Shown here: piece after piece, positions 37,400 through 47,028 of the stretch
How the letters are laid out: each line of letters begins with the position of its first letter
Position numbering within the stretch: position 1 is the stretch's first letter
DNA from: Thermomicrobiales bacterium
GTDB lineage: Bacteria; Chloroflexota; Chloroflexia; Thermomicrobiales; CADCWN01
NCBI GenBank assembly: GCA_030446685.1
Contig: JAUJMV010000025.1
Span: 45,612-106,765, forward strand
DNA length: 61,154 nt
Direction of reading: 5' to 3'
Notes under the pieces: model-generated
Told to the model about the DNA's origin: nothing
Databases searched by the model: none
Seen by the model: only the letters and a program-made list of their open reading frames with translations
Program-made: the position numbers and the translations under genes

Positions 37400-39370
37400 A
37401 TGACCGAGGCGTTGCCTGTCAATGTGCTCCGCTACGGACGGGAAGAGGATTTGCCACCGGTGCGGGAGTTGCGCGCCGGGCCGCTGACGCTGCTCTACGA
37501 GGAGGGCGGGCTGCGCTACATCCGGCTCGGGGACCGCGAGATCCTGCGCGGGGTCTACGTCGCCGTCCGCGACCGCAACTGGGGGACGATCGTCCCGCAA
37601 CTCCGCGACGTGCGGATCGACGCGGGCTCGGATCGGTTTGAAGTTACCTTCGTGGCGGAGCACCGGCGCGCGGGCGACGGGATCGACTTCGCCTGGCGCG
37701 GCAGGATCGCGGGGAACGCCGCCGGCACGATCGCGTTCACGATGGACGGCGCGGCGCGCTCGACCTTCCTCAGCAACCGCATCGGCTTCTCCGTCCTCCA
37801 CCCCGACCGGGAATGCGCCGGCCAGCCATGCACGGTGGAGCACACCGACGGCGCGGTCGAGGAGGGCGCGTTCCCGCGCTACATCGCGCCGCACCAGCCG
37901 TTCTTCGACCTGCGCGCGATCGCGCACGAGGTCGTCCCGGGCGTCCGCGCCGAGGTCCGCTTCGCGGGCGACGCCTTCGAGATGGAGGATCAGCGCAACT
38001 GGACCGACGCCTCGTTCAAGACCTACTGCACGCCGCTGGCCCTCCCCTTCCCGCGCGAGGTCCGGGCGGGCACGACGATCGCGCAGTCGGTCACGCTGAC
38101 GCTGCGCGGCGCGATCCCGGCGCAGCCGCCGGCGACGGGCGAACAGGCGGTTGCCTTCACCATCGACGGGGGGGAGGCGTGCCCGCTCCCGGCGATCGGG
38201 CTCGGCGTCGCCAGCCACGACCAGCCGCTGAGCGGGCAGGAGATCGCGCGCCTGCGGGCGCTCGGCCTCGCCCACCTGCGCGCCGATCTCCGCCTCGCGG
38301 AGCCGGGCTGGCCGGATGCGCTGGACCGCGCCGCCGCCGAGGCGCGGGCGCTGGGTGTGCCGCTGGAGATCGCGCTCTTCGTCTCCGACGACGCCGACGC
38401 GGAGTTGCGCCACCTGGCCGCCGCGGTCGAGCGGCTCCGCCCCGCGGTCGCGCGCTGGCTCGTCTTCCACCAGACCGAGGCGCCGACCGATCCGCGCTGG
38501 GTCGCGCTCGCCCGCGAGCGCCTGGCCGCGCACACGCCGGGGGCGGCCTTCGGGTCCGGGACGAACGCCTACTTCACCGACCTGAACCGCGCCCGCCCCG
38601 CGATCGAGGGGCTGGACTGCGTCGCCTACTCGCTCAACCCGCAGGTCCACGCCTTCGACGACGCCTCGATCGTCGAGACGCTCGCCACCCAGGCCGCGAC
38701 CGCCGAGAGCGCCCGCCAGTTCTGCGGCGCCCTGCCGCTGGCGGTCGGCCCGATCACCCTCCGGCCGCGCTTCAACCCCACCGCCACCGGCCCGGAGCCG
38801 CCCCCCGCGCCGGGCGAGCCGCCGTTCTCGGTCGATCCGCGGCAGGTGTCGCTGCTGGCGGCGGGCTGGACCACGGGCAGCGTCAACTACCTGGCCGGGT
38901 CGGCGGGGGGCGTCGGCAGCCTGACCTATTACGAGACGACCGGGCCGCGGGGCGTGCTGGAGACCGCGGCCGGCTCGCCCTGGCCGGGGCGGTTCCACTC
39001 GCTCCCCGGCGCGGCTTTCCCCCTCTACCACATCCTGGCCGACATCGGGGAGTTCGCCGGCGGCGAGGTCCTCCCCGCGCGGTCGGGCGCCCCCCTGCGG
39101 GTCGACGGCCTGGTCCTGCGCCGGGGCGGGCGCCGTCGCGTCCTCCTCGCCAACCTGGGGCCGCGGCCGGAGCGGGTCGCCATCCACGGCCTGCTCGGCC
39201 CGCTCCGCCTGCGTCTGCTGGACGAGACGACCGCGCGGGCAGCGATGGAAGACCCCGAGGCGTTCCGGGCGGACACCGGCACGCCCGCGGAGGCCCCCGT
39301 GGGGGGCTACGAGTTGCGCCTGCCGCCGTACGCCGTCGCGCGGATCGACGCCGAGGAGGGTGACGGCTAG
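37400..39370 (+). CDS. D-apionate lactonase-like protein
   Basis: 656 residues. The N-terminal beta domain includes LRYIRLGDREILRGVYVAVR, NRIGFSVLHPDRECAGQPC and VEHTDG. A central TIM-barrel-like region contains RADLRL, PLEIALFVSD, SLNPQVHAFDDASIVETLAT, and a C-terminal beta part contains RRVLLANLGPRPERVAIHGL. This order and the NRIG-VLHP-ECAG block fit the family that includes D-apionate lactonase (ApnL), which opens a branched-sugar lactone. Assignment is from memory of the family and could be wrong at the substrate level. No signal peptide. No apiose or apionate pathway neighbours are seen. The ATG at 37400 follows GAGAGGG. Confidence 0.55.
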   Translation: MTEALPVNVLRYGREEDLPPVRELRAGPLTLLYEEGGLRYIRLGDREILRGVYVAVRDRNWGTIVPQLRDVRIDAGSDRFEVTFVAEHRRAGDGIDFAWRGRIAGNAAGTIAFTMDGAARSTFLSNRIGFSVLHPDRECAGQPCTVEHTDGAVEEGAFPRYIAPHQPFFDLRAIAHEVVPGVRAEVRFAGDAFEMEDQRNWTDASFKTYCTPLALPFPREVRAGTTIAQSVTLTLRGAIPAQPPATGEQAVAFTIDGGEACPLPAIGLGVASHDQPLSGQEIARLRALGLAHLRADLRLAEPGWPDALDRAAAEARALGVPLEIALFVSDDADAELRHLAAAVERLRPAVARWLVFHQTEAPTDPRWVALARERLAAHTPGAAFGSGTNAYFTDLNRARPAIEGLDCVAYSLNPQVHAFDDASIVETLATQAATAESARQFCGALPLAVGPITLRPRFNPTATGPEPPPAPGEPPFSVDPRQVSLLAAGWTTGSVNYLAGSAGGVGSLTYYETTGPRGVLETAAGSPWPGRFHSLPGAAFPLYHILADIGEFAGGEVLPARSGAPLRVDGLVLRRGGRRRVLLANLGPRPERVAIHGLLGPLRLRLLDETTARAAMEDPEAFRADTGTPAEAPVGGYELRLPPYAVARIDAEEGDG

Positions 39371-39658
39371 ACCGGCCAGGCCCCGGATGGCGATTTTCGG
39401 CGCCCGCACCCCCTTTACGCCCGCCGACTGTGGTATAACACGCGCGGCGTGCGCACGACGGCCGGGGGAGGGCCGGCACGCCAGCTAGGGGGGCCGACAG
39501 ATCCTTTCGCGGCGCGCGCACAGCCCCGCGCCGCAACCGGGCGCGGCGGTTCGCGTTTCAGCAGCGGGGGCGGCCCTGCGGACGGCGCCAAGACGGGGGC
39601 GCCGCGCGGCCGCGTCGCGTGCGGCCGCGCGGAGGGCAGAGCAGGAAAGGGGTCAACG

Positions 39659-41779
39659 ATGCCGCATTGGTTTGCCGATCGCCCCCCGATTCGGCGACCA
39701 CTGACCAGACGCCGGCTGCTCCGCTCCGCCGGGCAGGCCATCGCCACCCTCCCACTCCTGGGGCTCGCCCCCACCCTGAGACCCGCCGCCGCCGCCGCCC
39801 CGCCCGCCCAGATCCGCGCCGGCGAGTGGTCCGCGGCGGAGGCCCTGAGCGCCTTCGACGCCGGCGGCGCCGGCGAGTTCGCCGCCCCCTTCCCCTTCAC
39901 CGCGCTCGGCGCGCACTGGGCGGCCGATAGCCCCGACGATCCGCAGGCGCACCTGACCGTCAGCACCAGCCGCGACGGCACGATCTGGAGCCCCTGGCGG
40001 ACCCTGCACGGCGAGGAGCACGGCCCCGGCCCGGCGGGGCGCGGCGACCGCCACTTCACGACGCTCCACCACGCCGAACCGAGCCGGCTGGTCCGCTTCC
40101 GCGCCACCGGCCCGGACGGCGCGGCGCGGCCCCTGCCGCCCGATCTGCGCTTCGTCTACATCGACGCCAGCGACGGCCCGGCCGCGCCCGACCTCGACGG
40201 GCAGATCAATGCGTTCGCCGCGACGCTGCCGCGCGTCGTCACCCGCGCCGGCTGGGGCTGCGACGAGAAGCTGCGCTTCGACAAGGACGGCAAGGAGATC
40301 TGGAAGCCGGAGTACCGCACCACCGAGAAGATTATCCTCCACCACACCGAGACGCCGAACGAGCGCGACCCGCTGGAGGCGGTCCGCGCGATCTACTATC
40401 ACCACACGGTCGTGATGGGGTGGGGCGACCTCGGCTACAACTTCCTGGTCGACCGCAACGGCGTCGTCTACGAGGGGCGACACGGCGGCGAGGGGGTCGT
40501 CGGGGGCCACACCCTGCGTTACAACCTCGGGAGCGTCGGCATCGCGGTCGTCGGCTCCTTCACCGACGCGCCGATCCCCCCGGCGGCGGAGGCGGCGATC
40601 GTCCAGCTCGCGGCCTACAAGGGGCGCTTCCTCAACCCGCAAGCCAGCTACTACTTCGTCGACAAGGCGCTGCCGAGCGTCGTCGGGCACCGCGACTGCC
40701 TCAACACCGCCTGCCCCGGCGACGCCTGCTACCCGCGCCTCCCGGCGATCCGCGAGGGGGTGGCCGCGATCATCGGGACCGACCAGCGGATGGACGTCGC
40801 GATCACCGGGATCAGCGCGGGGGGGGGCAGCGCCATCGTCTCGACGCCGTATCTGGTCAAGGTCACGGTCAAGAACACCGGCACCGCGGTCCTCCCGTCC
40901 TACTACGACGCGGGGCTGACCTACCGGGAGGGCGACACCTTCGACAGCAAGGGCGCCGCGAAAGTGACCGGGCGCTTCCGCGTCACCGCCGAACTCGACG
41001 GCGTCCACCAGCCCGCCACCAACCCCTACCGCTGGGGCTTCGGCCGCTCGCTCAACCCCGGCGAGACGGCCGAGATCGCCTGCCGGATCGCCTTCGACAC
41101 GATGGGCGCGAAGAAGCTGCGCCTCGGGCTGGTTCAGGAGAACATCGGCTACCGGCTGCGGGGCCTCGACGGCCCGGCGCTCACCGTGATCCCCAACCCG
41201 GTCACGCCGGTCGGGCCGCCGGCCGAGGGCAGCCCCGATGCCGCCTTCTTCCCCGAGACCGGCCACGCGCTGCGCGGCCCGTTGCGCCGCTACTGGGAGC
41301 GGTTCGGCGGGCTGGCGCAGTTCGGCTACCCGCTGACCGAGGAGTTCCCCGAAGTCAGCGAGGCCGACGGCAAGGAATACACGGTGCAGTACTTCGAGCG
41401 CGCCCGCTTCGAGCTGCACCCGGAGCACGCCGGGACCGACTACGAGGTGCTGCTCGGACAGCTCGGCCGGCACTACCACGCCGGCGACGATCCCGCGCCG
41501 CCGCTCGCCACCCCCGACACGGCCTACTTCCCGGAGACCGGTCACAACCTCGGCGGCCCCTTCAAGGCCCACTGGGAGGAACACGGGGGCCTCTTCGTCT
41601 ACGGCTTCCCGATCACCGAGGAATTCGTCGAGCGGAGCCGCGTCGACGGCAAGGAGTACACCGTGCAGTACTTCGAGCGCGCCCGCTTCGAACTCCACCT
41701 CGAGAACGCCGGCAAGTCCCAGGTCCTCCTCGGGCTCCTCGGCCGCCAGGTGCTGCAGGACCGGGGCTGGATCAAGTAG
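39659..41779 (+). CDS. Tat-exported N-acetylmuramoyl-L-alanine amidase (PGRP domain) with tandem C-terminal modules
   Basis: 706 residues. The Tat signal TRRRLLRSAGQAIATLPLLG (about residues 16-35) is followed by a beta domain (about 60-180). The amidase_2/PGRP domain (about 195-375) has zinc ligands in ILHHTETP and VVGHRDCLNTACPGD, plus VYEGRHGGEGVVGGHT and NLGSVGIAVVGSF. Then a CARDB-like beta domain (DVAITGISAGGGSA ... YLVKVTVKNTGTAV). The end has two repeats of about 85 residues, each FPETGH-L-GPF--YWE-FGGL-QFGYPLTEEF then DGKEYTVQYFERARFELH. These modules are common in Chloroflexota exported proteins and probably bind cell-wall glycan. It cleaves the amide between MurNAc and L-Ala. GGAAAGG precedes ATG 39659. 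Confidence 0.9.
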   Translation: MPHWFADRPPIRRPLTRRRLLRSAGQAIATLPLLGLAPTLRPAAAAAPPAQIRAGEWSAAEALSAFDAGGAGEFAAPFPFTALGAHWAADSPDDPQAHLTVSTSRDGTIWSPWRTLHGEEHGPGPAGRGDRHFTTLHHAEPSRLVRFRATGPDGAARPLPPDLRFVYIDASDGPAAPDLDGQINAFAATLPRVVTRAGWGCDEKLRFDKDGKEIWKPEYRTTEKIILHHTETPNERDPLEAVRAIYYHHTVVMGWGDLGYNFLVDRNGVVYEGRHGGEGVVGGHTLRYNLGSVGIAVVGSFTDAPIPPAAEAAIVQLAAYKGRFLNPQASYYFVDKALPSVVGHRDCLNTACPGDACYPRLPAIREGVAAIIGTDQRMDVAITGISAGGGSAIVSTPYLVKVTVKNTGTAVLPSYYDAGLTYREGDTFDSKGAAKVTGRFRVTAELDGVHQPATNPYRWGFGRSLNPGETAEIACRIAFDTMGAKKLRLGLVQENIGYRLRGLDGPALTVIPNPVTPVGPPAEGSPDAAFFPETGHALRGPLRRYWERFGGLAQFGYPLTEEFPEVSEADGKEYTVQYFERARFELHPEHAGTDYEVLLGQLGRHYHAGDDPAPPLATPDTAYFPETGHNLGGPFKAHWEEHGGLFVYGFPITEEFVERSRVDGKEYTVQYFERARFELHLENAGKSQVLLGLLGRQVLQDRGWIK

Positions 41780-42112
41780 TCGGGGGTAGAGCGTAGAGCG
41801 CGGGGACAACGGCGAGCAATTGGCTTTCCACCGGCCCGGTCGTTTGCCCCGTCCCTCCTCCCGGCTCCCGCCCACGCCGCCATTGTCGCCGCAACCCACC
41901 AGAGCGCCTGTGCGCCCGATGCGTAAGGCAAAGCCCAGGGCGCGCGGCTCCGGCCCCCGGCGGCGTGCGGTTCGGGCGCGGCTGGGAGCGCCCGAGCGCG
42001 AAAAGCCGCCGCGGGTAATCCCGCGGCGGCTTCCACGTTGTGCTCTCGATGCGTCCCGCCGACAGCCCCCAGCCGGGGCAACACTTGCCACCCGCCGACG
42101 GCGGCCCTCGCC
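41780..42112. other. Intergenic region between amidase and rpmG
   Basis: 333 bp with no credible gene. It holds a small GTAGAGC pair near 41786 (two heptamers without a partner) and the rpmG terminator at 42003-42032. secE, nusG and tRNA-Trp, which often follow rpmG, are absent. Confidence 0.6.
42003..42032 (-). terminator. Rho-independent terminator of the tuf-rpmG transcript
   Basis: GCCGCCGCGGG, TAAT loop, CCCGCGGCGGC; on the minus strand the stem is followed by TTTT. Lies about 80 bp beyond the rpmG stop. Confidence 0.8.
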
Positions 42113-42283
42113 CTACCGCGTCTCGCGGTGCAGGCGCTGGTGGCGGCAACGGGGGCAGAACTTCTGCAGTTCGAGCCGGTTCGGATCGTTGCGGCGGTTC
42201 TTCTCGGAGGTGTAGTTGCGCTCGCGGCACTCGGTGCATTCGAGCGTGATGATAATGCGGTCGGCCTTGCCCTTCTTCGCCAT
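42113..42283 (-). CDS. rpmG: Ribosomal protein bL33, zinc-binding type
   Basis: 56 residues: [56 protein letters not shown]. Two CxxC pairs (ECTEC, FCPRC) mark the zinc-binding C+ form. Component of the large subunit near the E site. The ATG at 42283 follows GGGATAAT with a purine-rich GAAGGG. Cotranscribed after tuf on the minus strand, the usual order. Confidence 0.95.
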   Translation of the reverse strand: MAKKGKADRIIITLECTECRERNYTSEKNRRNDPNRLELQKFCPRCRHQRLHRETR

Positions 42284-42353
42284 CGGGATTATCCCTTCTC
42301 GTCCCTGCCGGACGGTCGGATCGCGGTCGACCCCGCCGCTCATTCAGCGGGAC

Positions 42354-42382
42354 GGCCCTGGCTCGCCGGGCGAGCCAGGGCC
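42354..42382 (-). terminator. Hairpin between tuf and rpmG
   Basis: GGCCCTGGCTCG and CGAGCCAGGGCC pair perfectly around CCGGG, 32 bp after the tuf stop. No T-tract; it may attenuate or process the transcript so that tuf exceeds rpmG. Confidence 0.6.
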
Positions 42383-42413
42383 AGATCTATCAGGCGTGCT
42401 GTGGCGCGGTCGC

Positions 42414-43620
<1,207 letters not shown>

Positions 43621-43675
43621 CGGTCTCCTGCTCCTCCTCGTTGTGACCGGTCACGCCCGGTCGGTGACATTATGC

Positions 43676-43693
43676 GAGGCCCCGCGGGGCCTC
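43676..43693. other. 18-bp perfect palindrome in the tRNA-tuf spacer
   Basis: GAGGCCCCGCGGGGCCTC sits between the tRNA 3' end and the tuf start; a second palindrome GTGACCGGTCAC lies at about 43643. Likely an RNA hairpin affecting processing or attenuation of the tRNA-tuf transcript. Confidence 0.55.
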
Positions 43694-43709
43694 AGGCTGC
43701 AACTACCGG

Positions 43710-43785
<76 letters not shown>

Positions 43786-43880
43786 CCGACAAACGGCGGG
43801 GCGGGGATCGCGCGGCGGCCAAACCATCGTCTCGTCCGGTCGCACACGCAAGAACCTGCCCGTCCTAGTCGCGACACTGA

Positions 43881-43909
43881 AATATAGCGCCAATCCGGGG
43901 GAAAGTCAA
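43881..43909 (-). promoter_or_regulatory. Strong promoter of the tRNA-Thr-tuf-rpmG operon
   Basis: Minus strand TTGACT (43904-43909), 17-bp spacer, TATATT (43881-43886), about 95 bp upstream of the tRNA 5' end. Near-consensus, as expected for a translation operon. Confidence 0.8.
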
Positions 43910-44162
43910 GCGCGATTCGCCCGCCGCGCGCTGGTTACCACGGGGGCGCCGGTCGCGTGGCGGGCCGGGGGCGGCGACGGCGCGGCACCCGCCACGCCGC
44001 GTCGCCCCGTGACCGTCGCCCGAGACCTTCAGCCCGATCGGGTCCACGATTGCGGCGGGGATCGGCGCCACCCGCACCGCTGGCGGGTGAAGCACGAGAG
44101 CGGCACCATGCCGAATCGGCCTACCCGCGTCCCCTCCCCCATTCCAGGGGTCGGGGAGATAT

Positions 44163-45845
44163 CTACGCCTCCACCACCAGGGGCAGGATCATCGGGCGGC
44201 GGCGGGTCTGCTCCCAGATGTAGGCGCTGGCCGCCTCCTTGATCTTGCGGTTGAGGTAGCTCCAGTCGGCCGCGTGGTCGCCCGCGCCGTTCAGGCTGAG
44301 CGCGTCGCGCACGCGCCCCTTGGCCGCGCCGAGCAGCGCCTCGGCGTTCCGCTCGTAGACGAAGCCGCGCGAGACGATGTCCGGCCCGGCCAGCACCGCC
44401 CCGGTCTGCCGGTCCACCGTCACCGTCACGAAGAGGACGCCGTCGCGCGCGAGGGTCTGGCGGTCGCGGATCACCACGTCGCTGACGTCGCCGATGGTGA
44501 CGCCGTCGACGTAGACGTGGCCCGCCGGGACCTCGCCCACGACGGCGCCGAAGCCGGGGCCGAACTCCAGCACCGCGCCGAGCCCCGCGCGGATGACGTT
44601 CTCCGGCGGCACCCCGACGCTCTCGGCCAGCCGGGCGTAGAGCGCCAGGTGGCGGTACTCGCCGTGGAACGGCACCACGTACTCGGGCCGCACCAGGTTG
44701 AGCATCAGCTTCAGCTCCTCCTGCGAGGCGTGGCCGGAGACGTGGACCTTGTCGGTCGCGCCGTAGATGACGTTCGCGCCCTGCCGGAAGAGGTTATCGA
44801 TGATCCGCAGCACCGAGGTCTCGTTGCCGGGGATCGGGCTGGCCGAGATGACCACCGTGTCCCCCTCGCCGACCTGGATCGTGCGGTGGTCGCGGTTGGC
44901 GATCCGGCTGAGGACGGCCATCGGCTCGCCCTGGCTGCCGGTCACCACGTAGATGATCTCGTCGTCCGGCAGGTACGACGCCTCGTGCTGCCCGATCAGC
45001 GTCCCCTCCGGCGGGTGGAGGTAGCCGAGCTGGACCGCCATGTCGACGTTCTTCTCGATGCTGCGCCCGACCGGGGCGACCTTGCGCCCGTAGAGCGCGG
45101 CGATGTCGAGGATCTGCTGGACGCGGGAGATCAGCGAGGCGAAGGTGGCGACGAAGATCCGCCTGGGGGCGGCGTCGATGACGCGCTCGAAGGTCGGCTC
45201 CAGCGTCCGCTCCGACGGCGTCACGCCGGGGGTCTCGACGTGGACGCAGTCGGAGATCAGCGCCAGCGGCCGGCGGCGGCTGAGGTCGGCGAGCTTGGCG
45301 AAGTCGGTCTGCCGGCCGTCGACCGGGGTCTGGTCGAATTTGAAGTCGCCGGTGAAGACCAGGAGGCCGGCGGGCGAGGTGATCCCGAAGCCGACCGCGT
45401 CGGGGATCGAGTGGCAGACGCGGAAGGGCTCGACCCGGAAGGCGCCCGCCTCCACCGCCGCGTCGCTGTCAGGGTCGAGCTCGATCAGGGTGGCCGCGTC
45501 GAAGAGCCGGGCCTCCTTCAGTTTGACGCCGATCAGGCCGAGCGTCAGCCGCGTGGCGTAGATCGGCGGGTTGCCGAGGCCCGGCAGCAGGTAGGCGAGG
45601 GCGCCGATGTGGTCCTCGTGGCCGTGGGTGATGAAGATGCCGCGGATGCGGTCCTTCTTGTCCTGCAAGTAGGTCGTATCGGGCAACAGGAGGTCGATGC
45701 CGAGCATCTCCTCCTCCGGGAAGCCAAGGCCGACGTCGACGACGATGATGTCCTCACCATACTCGACGACGGTCATGTTCTTGCCAACCTCGCCGATGCC
45801 GCCGAGGAAAATGACGCGTACGCGGTCGGGCTCCAAAACAGTCAC
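44163..45845 (-). CDS. rnj: Ribonuclease J
   Basis: 560 residues. Metallo-beta-lactamase/beta-CASP RNase J: VIFLGGIGEVGKNMTVVEYG, the zinc motif ITHGHEDHIG, GDFKFDQTPVDGRQTD, beta-CASP VISASPIPGNE and HVSGHASQEELKLMLNLVRP, plus the C-terminal domain DRQTGAVLAGPDIVSRGFVY. It acts as 5'-3' exonuclease and endonuclease in mRNA decay and rRNA maturation. The start at 45845 is fitting: the conserved core begins at residue 10. Intact, no frameshift. Confidence 0.95.
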   Translation of the reverse strand: MTVLEPDRVRVIFLGGIGEVGKNMTVVEYGEDIIVVDVGLGFPEEEMLGIDLLLPDTTYLQDKKDRIRGIFITHGHEDHIGALAYLLPGLGNPPIYATRLTLGLIGVKLKEARLFDAATLIELDPDSDAAVEAGAFRVEPFRVCHSIPDAVGFGITSPAGLLVFTGDFKFDQTPVDGRQTDFAKLADLSRRRPLALISDCVHVETPGVTPSERTLEPTFERVIDAAPRRIFVATFASLISRVQQILDIAALYGRKVAPVGRSIEKNVDMAVQLGYLHPPEGTLIGQHEASYLPDDEIIYVVTGSQGEPMAVLSRIANRDHRTIQVGEGDTVVISASPIPGNETSVLRIIDNLFRQGANVIYGATDKVHVSGHASQEELKLMLNLVRPEYVVPFHGEYRHLALYARLAESVGVPPENVIRAGLGAVLEFGPGFGAVVGEVPAGHVYVDGVTIGDVSDVVIRDRQTLARDGVLFVTVTVDRQTGAVLAGPDIVSRGFVYERNAEALLGAAKGRVRDALSLNGAGDHAADWSYLNRKIKEAASAYIWEQTRRRPMILPLVVEA

Positions 45846-46210
45846 ACCTCCCGAACGGCGCGCCGCGCGGCGAACCGGGCGCGGCCACCATGGCCGCCCC
45901 GGTCCCGCCGCGCTACGCCGCTACACTCTCGATCGCGTCCCGTCGCACACAGGCACGCTATCCACACCGCCCCCCGCGCAGGGGAGCACACAAACCACGC
46001 TCAAGCCGGCGCGCAGACAACCCGTCGCGCCGCGAACATATTACGGGAAGTATAGCCGAAACGGACGAGGGCGGGCGGGCGGGAGGGCGTCGTCATAGGG
46101 GCGTTCAACTGAACGCCCGCCGCCCAGCAGGGCGACTTTCCTGGTGCAGCACACGGTGGCCCAACGAGGGCGTTCAGTTGAACGCCCCTACGACGACGGA
46201 AGACGTCCGC
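45846..46210. other. Intergenic region upstream of rnj and downstream of the UDG gene
   Basis: 365 bp. It contains the rnj upstream region and the GGGCGTTCA palindromic cassette at 46088-46198. No gene seen. Confidence 0.6.
46088..46198. repeat. Palindromic cassette with 31-bp arms (GGGGCGTTCAACTGAACGCC)
   Basis: Arm 46088-46118 (CGTCGTCATAGGGGCGTTCA, ACTGAACGCCC) and inverted arm 46168-46198, one mismatch. Each arm holds an internal palindrome GGGCGTTCA-A/G-C/T-TGAACGCCC. Ends about 12 bp before the UDG stop codon. Confidence 0.85.
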
Positions 46211-46849
46211 TCAGAACAGCCGCGCCTGCTCGACCTTCGGCTTGGCCGCCTCCTCCTCGACCGCGAGCTGCTGCCGCATCTCGGCCAGGATGCGCGGCAA
46301 TTTGAGGAAGTCGGCCTCGATCGTCGCGCGCAGGGCGCCCTGGTGCAAGGCGGCGGCGGGGTGGTACATCGGGACGACGATCATCCCGTCCGCCTTCTTC
46401 GGCTGGCCGTGGATCTGCGAGATGCGCTGCCCCGCGAACCAGCGCGCCATTGAGAAGCGCCCGAGGGTGACGATCAGCTTGGGGCGCACCAGCGCGATCT
46501 GGCGGTCGAGGTAGGGGCGGCAGGCGGCGATCTCGTCGGGGAGCGGGTCGCGGTTGCCGGGCGGGCGGTGCTTGACCACGTTGGTGATGTAGACCTGCGA
46601 GCGGTCCAGGCCGATCCCGTGCAGCAGCTCGTTGAGGAATTGCCCGGCCGCGCCGATGAACGGCGTCCCCTGCCGGTCCTCGTGGAAGCCGGGCGCCTCG
46701 CCGATGAACATGATCTCGGCGGGGATCGGCCCCTCACCCGGCACGGCGCAGGTGCTGCCGCGGTGGAGTTCGCAGGCGGTGCAGCCGGAGACGAGCTCGC
46801 GCAAACGCTGGATGTCCACACCAGCAGCCAGGGGGGGGTTCGCCGACAT
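46211..46849 (-). CDS. Family 4 uracil-DNA glycosylase (Fe-S)
   Basis: 212 residues. Iron-sulphur cysteines in SGCTACELHRGSTC, then IMFIGEAPGFHEDRQGTPFI (EAPG-x-x-E-D), GAAGQFLNELL, NVVKHRPPGNRDPLPDEIAA, LGRFSMARW and the C-terminal VVPMYHPAAALHQ (HPAA motif). These are the motifs of thermostable type-4 UDGs, which remove uracil from DNA in base-excision repair. The start at 46849 is followed by a short linker before the Fe-S domain. Intact. Confidence 0.93.
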   Translation of the reverse strand: MSANPPLAAGVDIQRLRELVSGCTACELHRGSTCAVPGEGPIPAEIMFIGEAPGFHEDRQGTPFIGAAGQFLNELLHGIGLDRSQVYITNVVKHRPPGNRDPLPDEIAACRPYLDRQIALVRPKLIVTLGRFSMARWFAGQRISQIHGQPKKADGMIVVPMYHPAAALHQGALRATIEADFLKLPRILAEMRQQLAVEEEAAKPKVEQARLF

Positions 46850-47028
46850 GGGGCCTTCTCTCCAGTGATGTATGTACGGATAACGGGCGGCGCGTACGGG
46901 CATCCACCCGGCGGCCGGGTGAACGGACAGCCAGGCGAGTATACGCCCCCGCTGCTGTACGTTCAAGGGCGCGGCGGGGTGGGCACCGGTGCGATCGGCG
47001 CGCGACCCGCCCGCCCGCGCCCTCCGCC

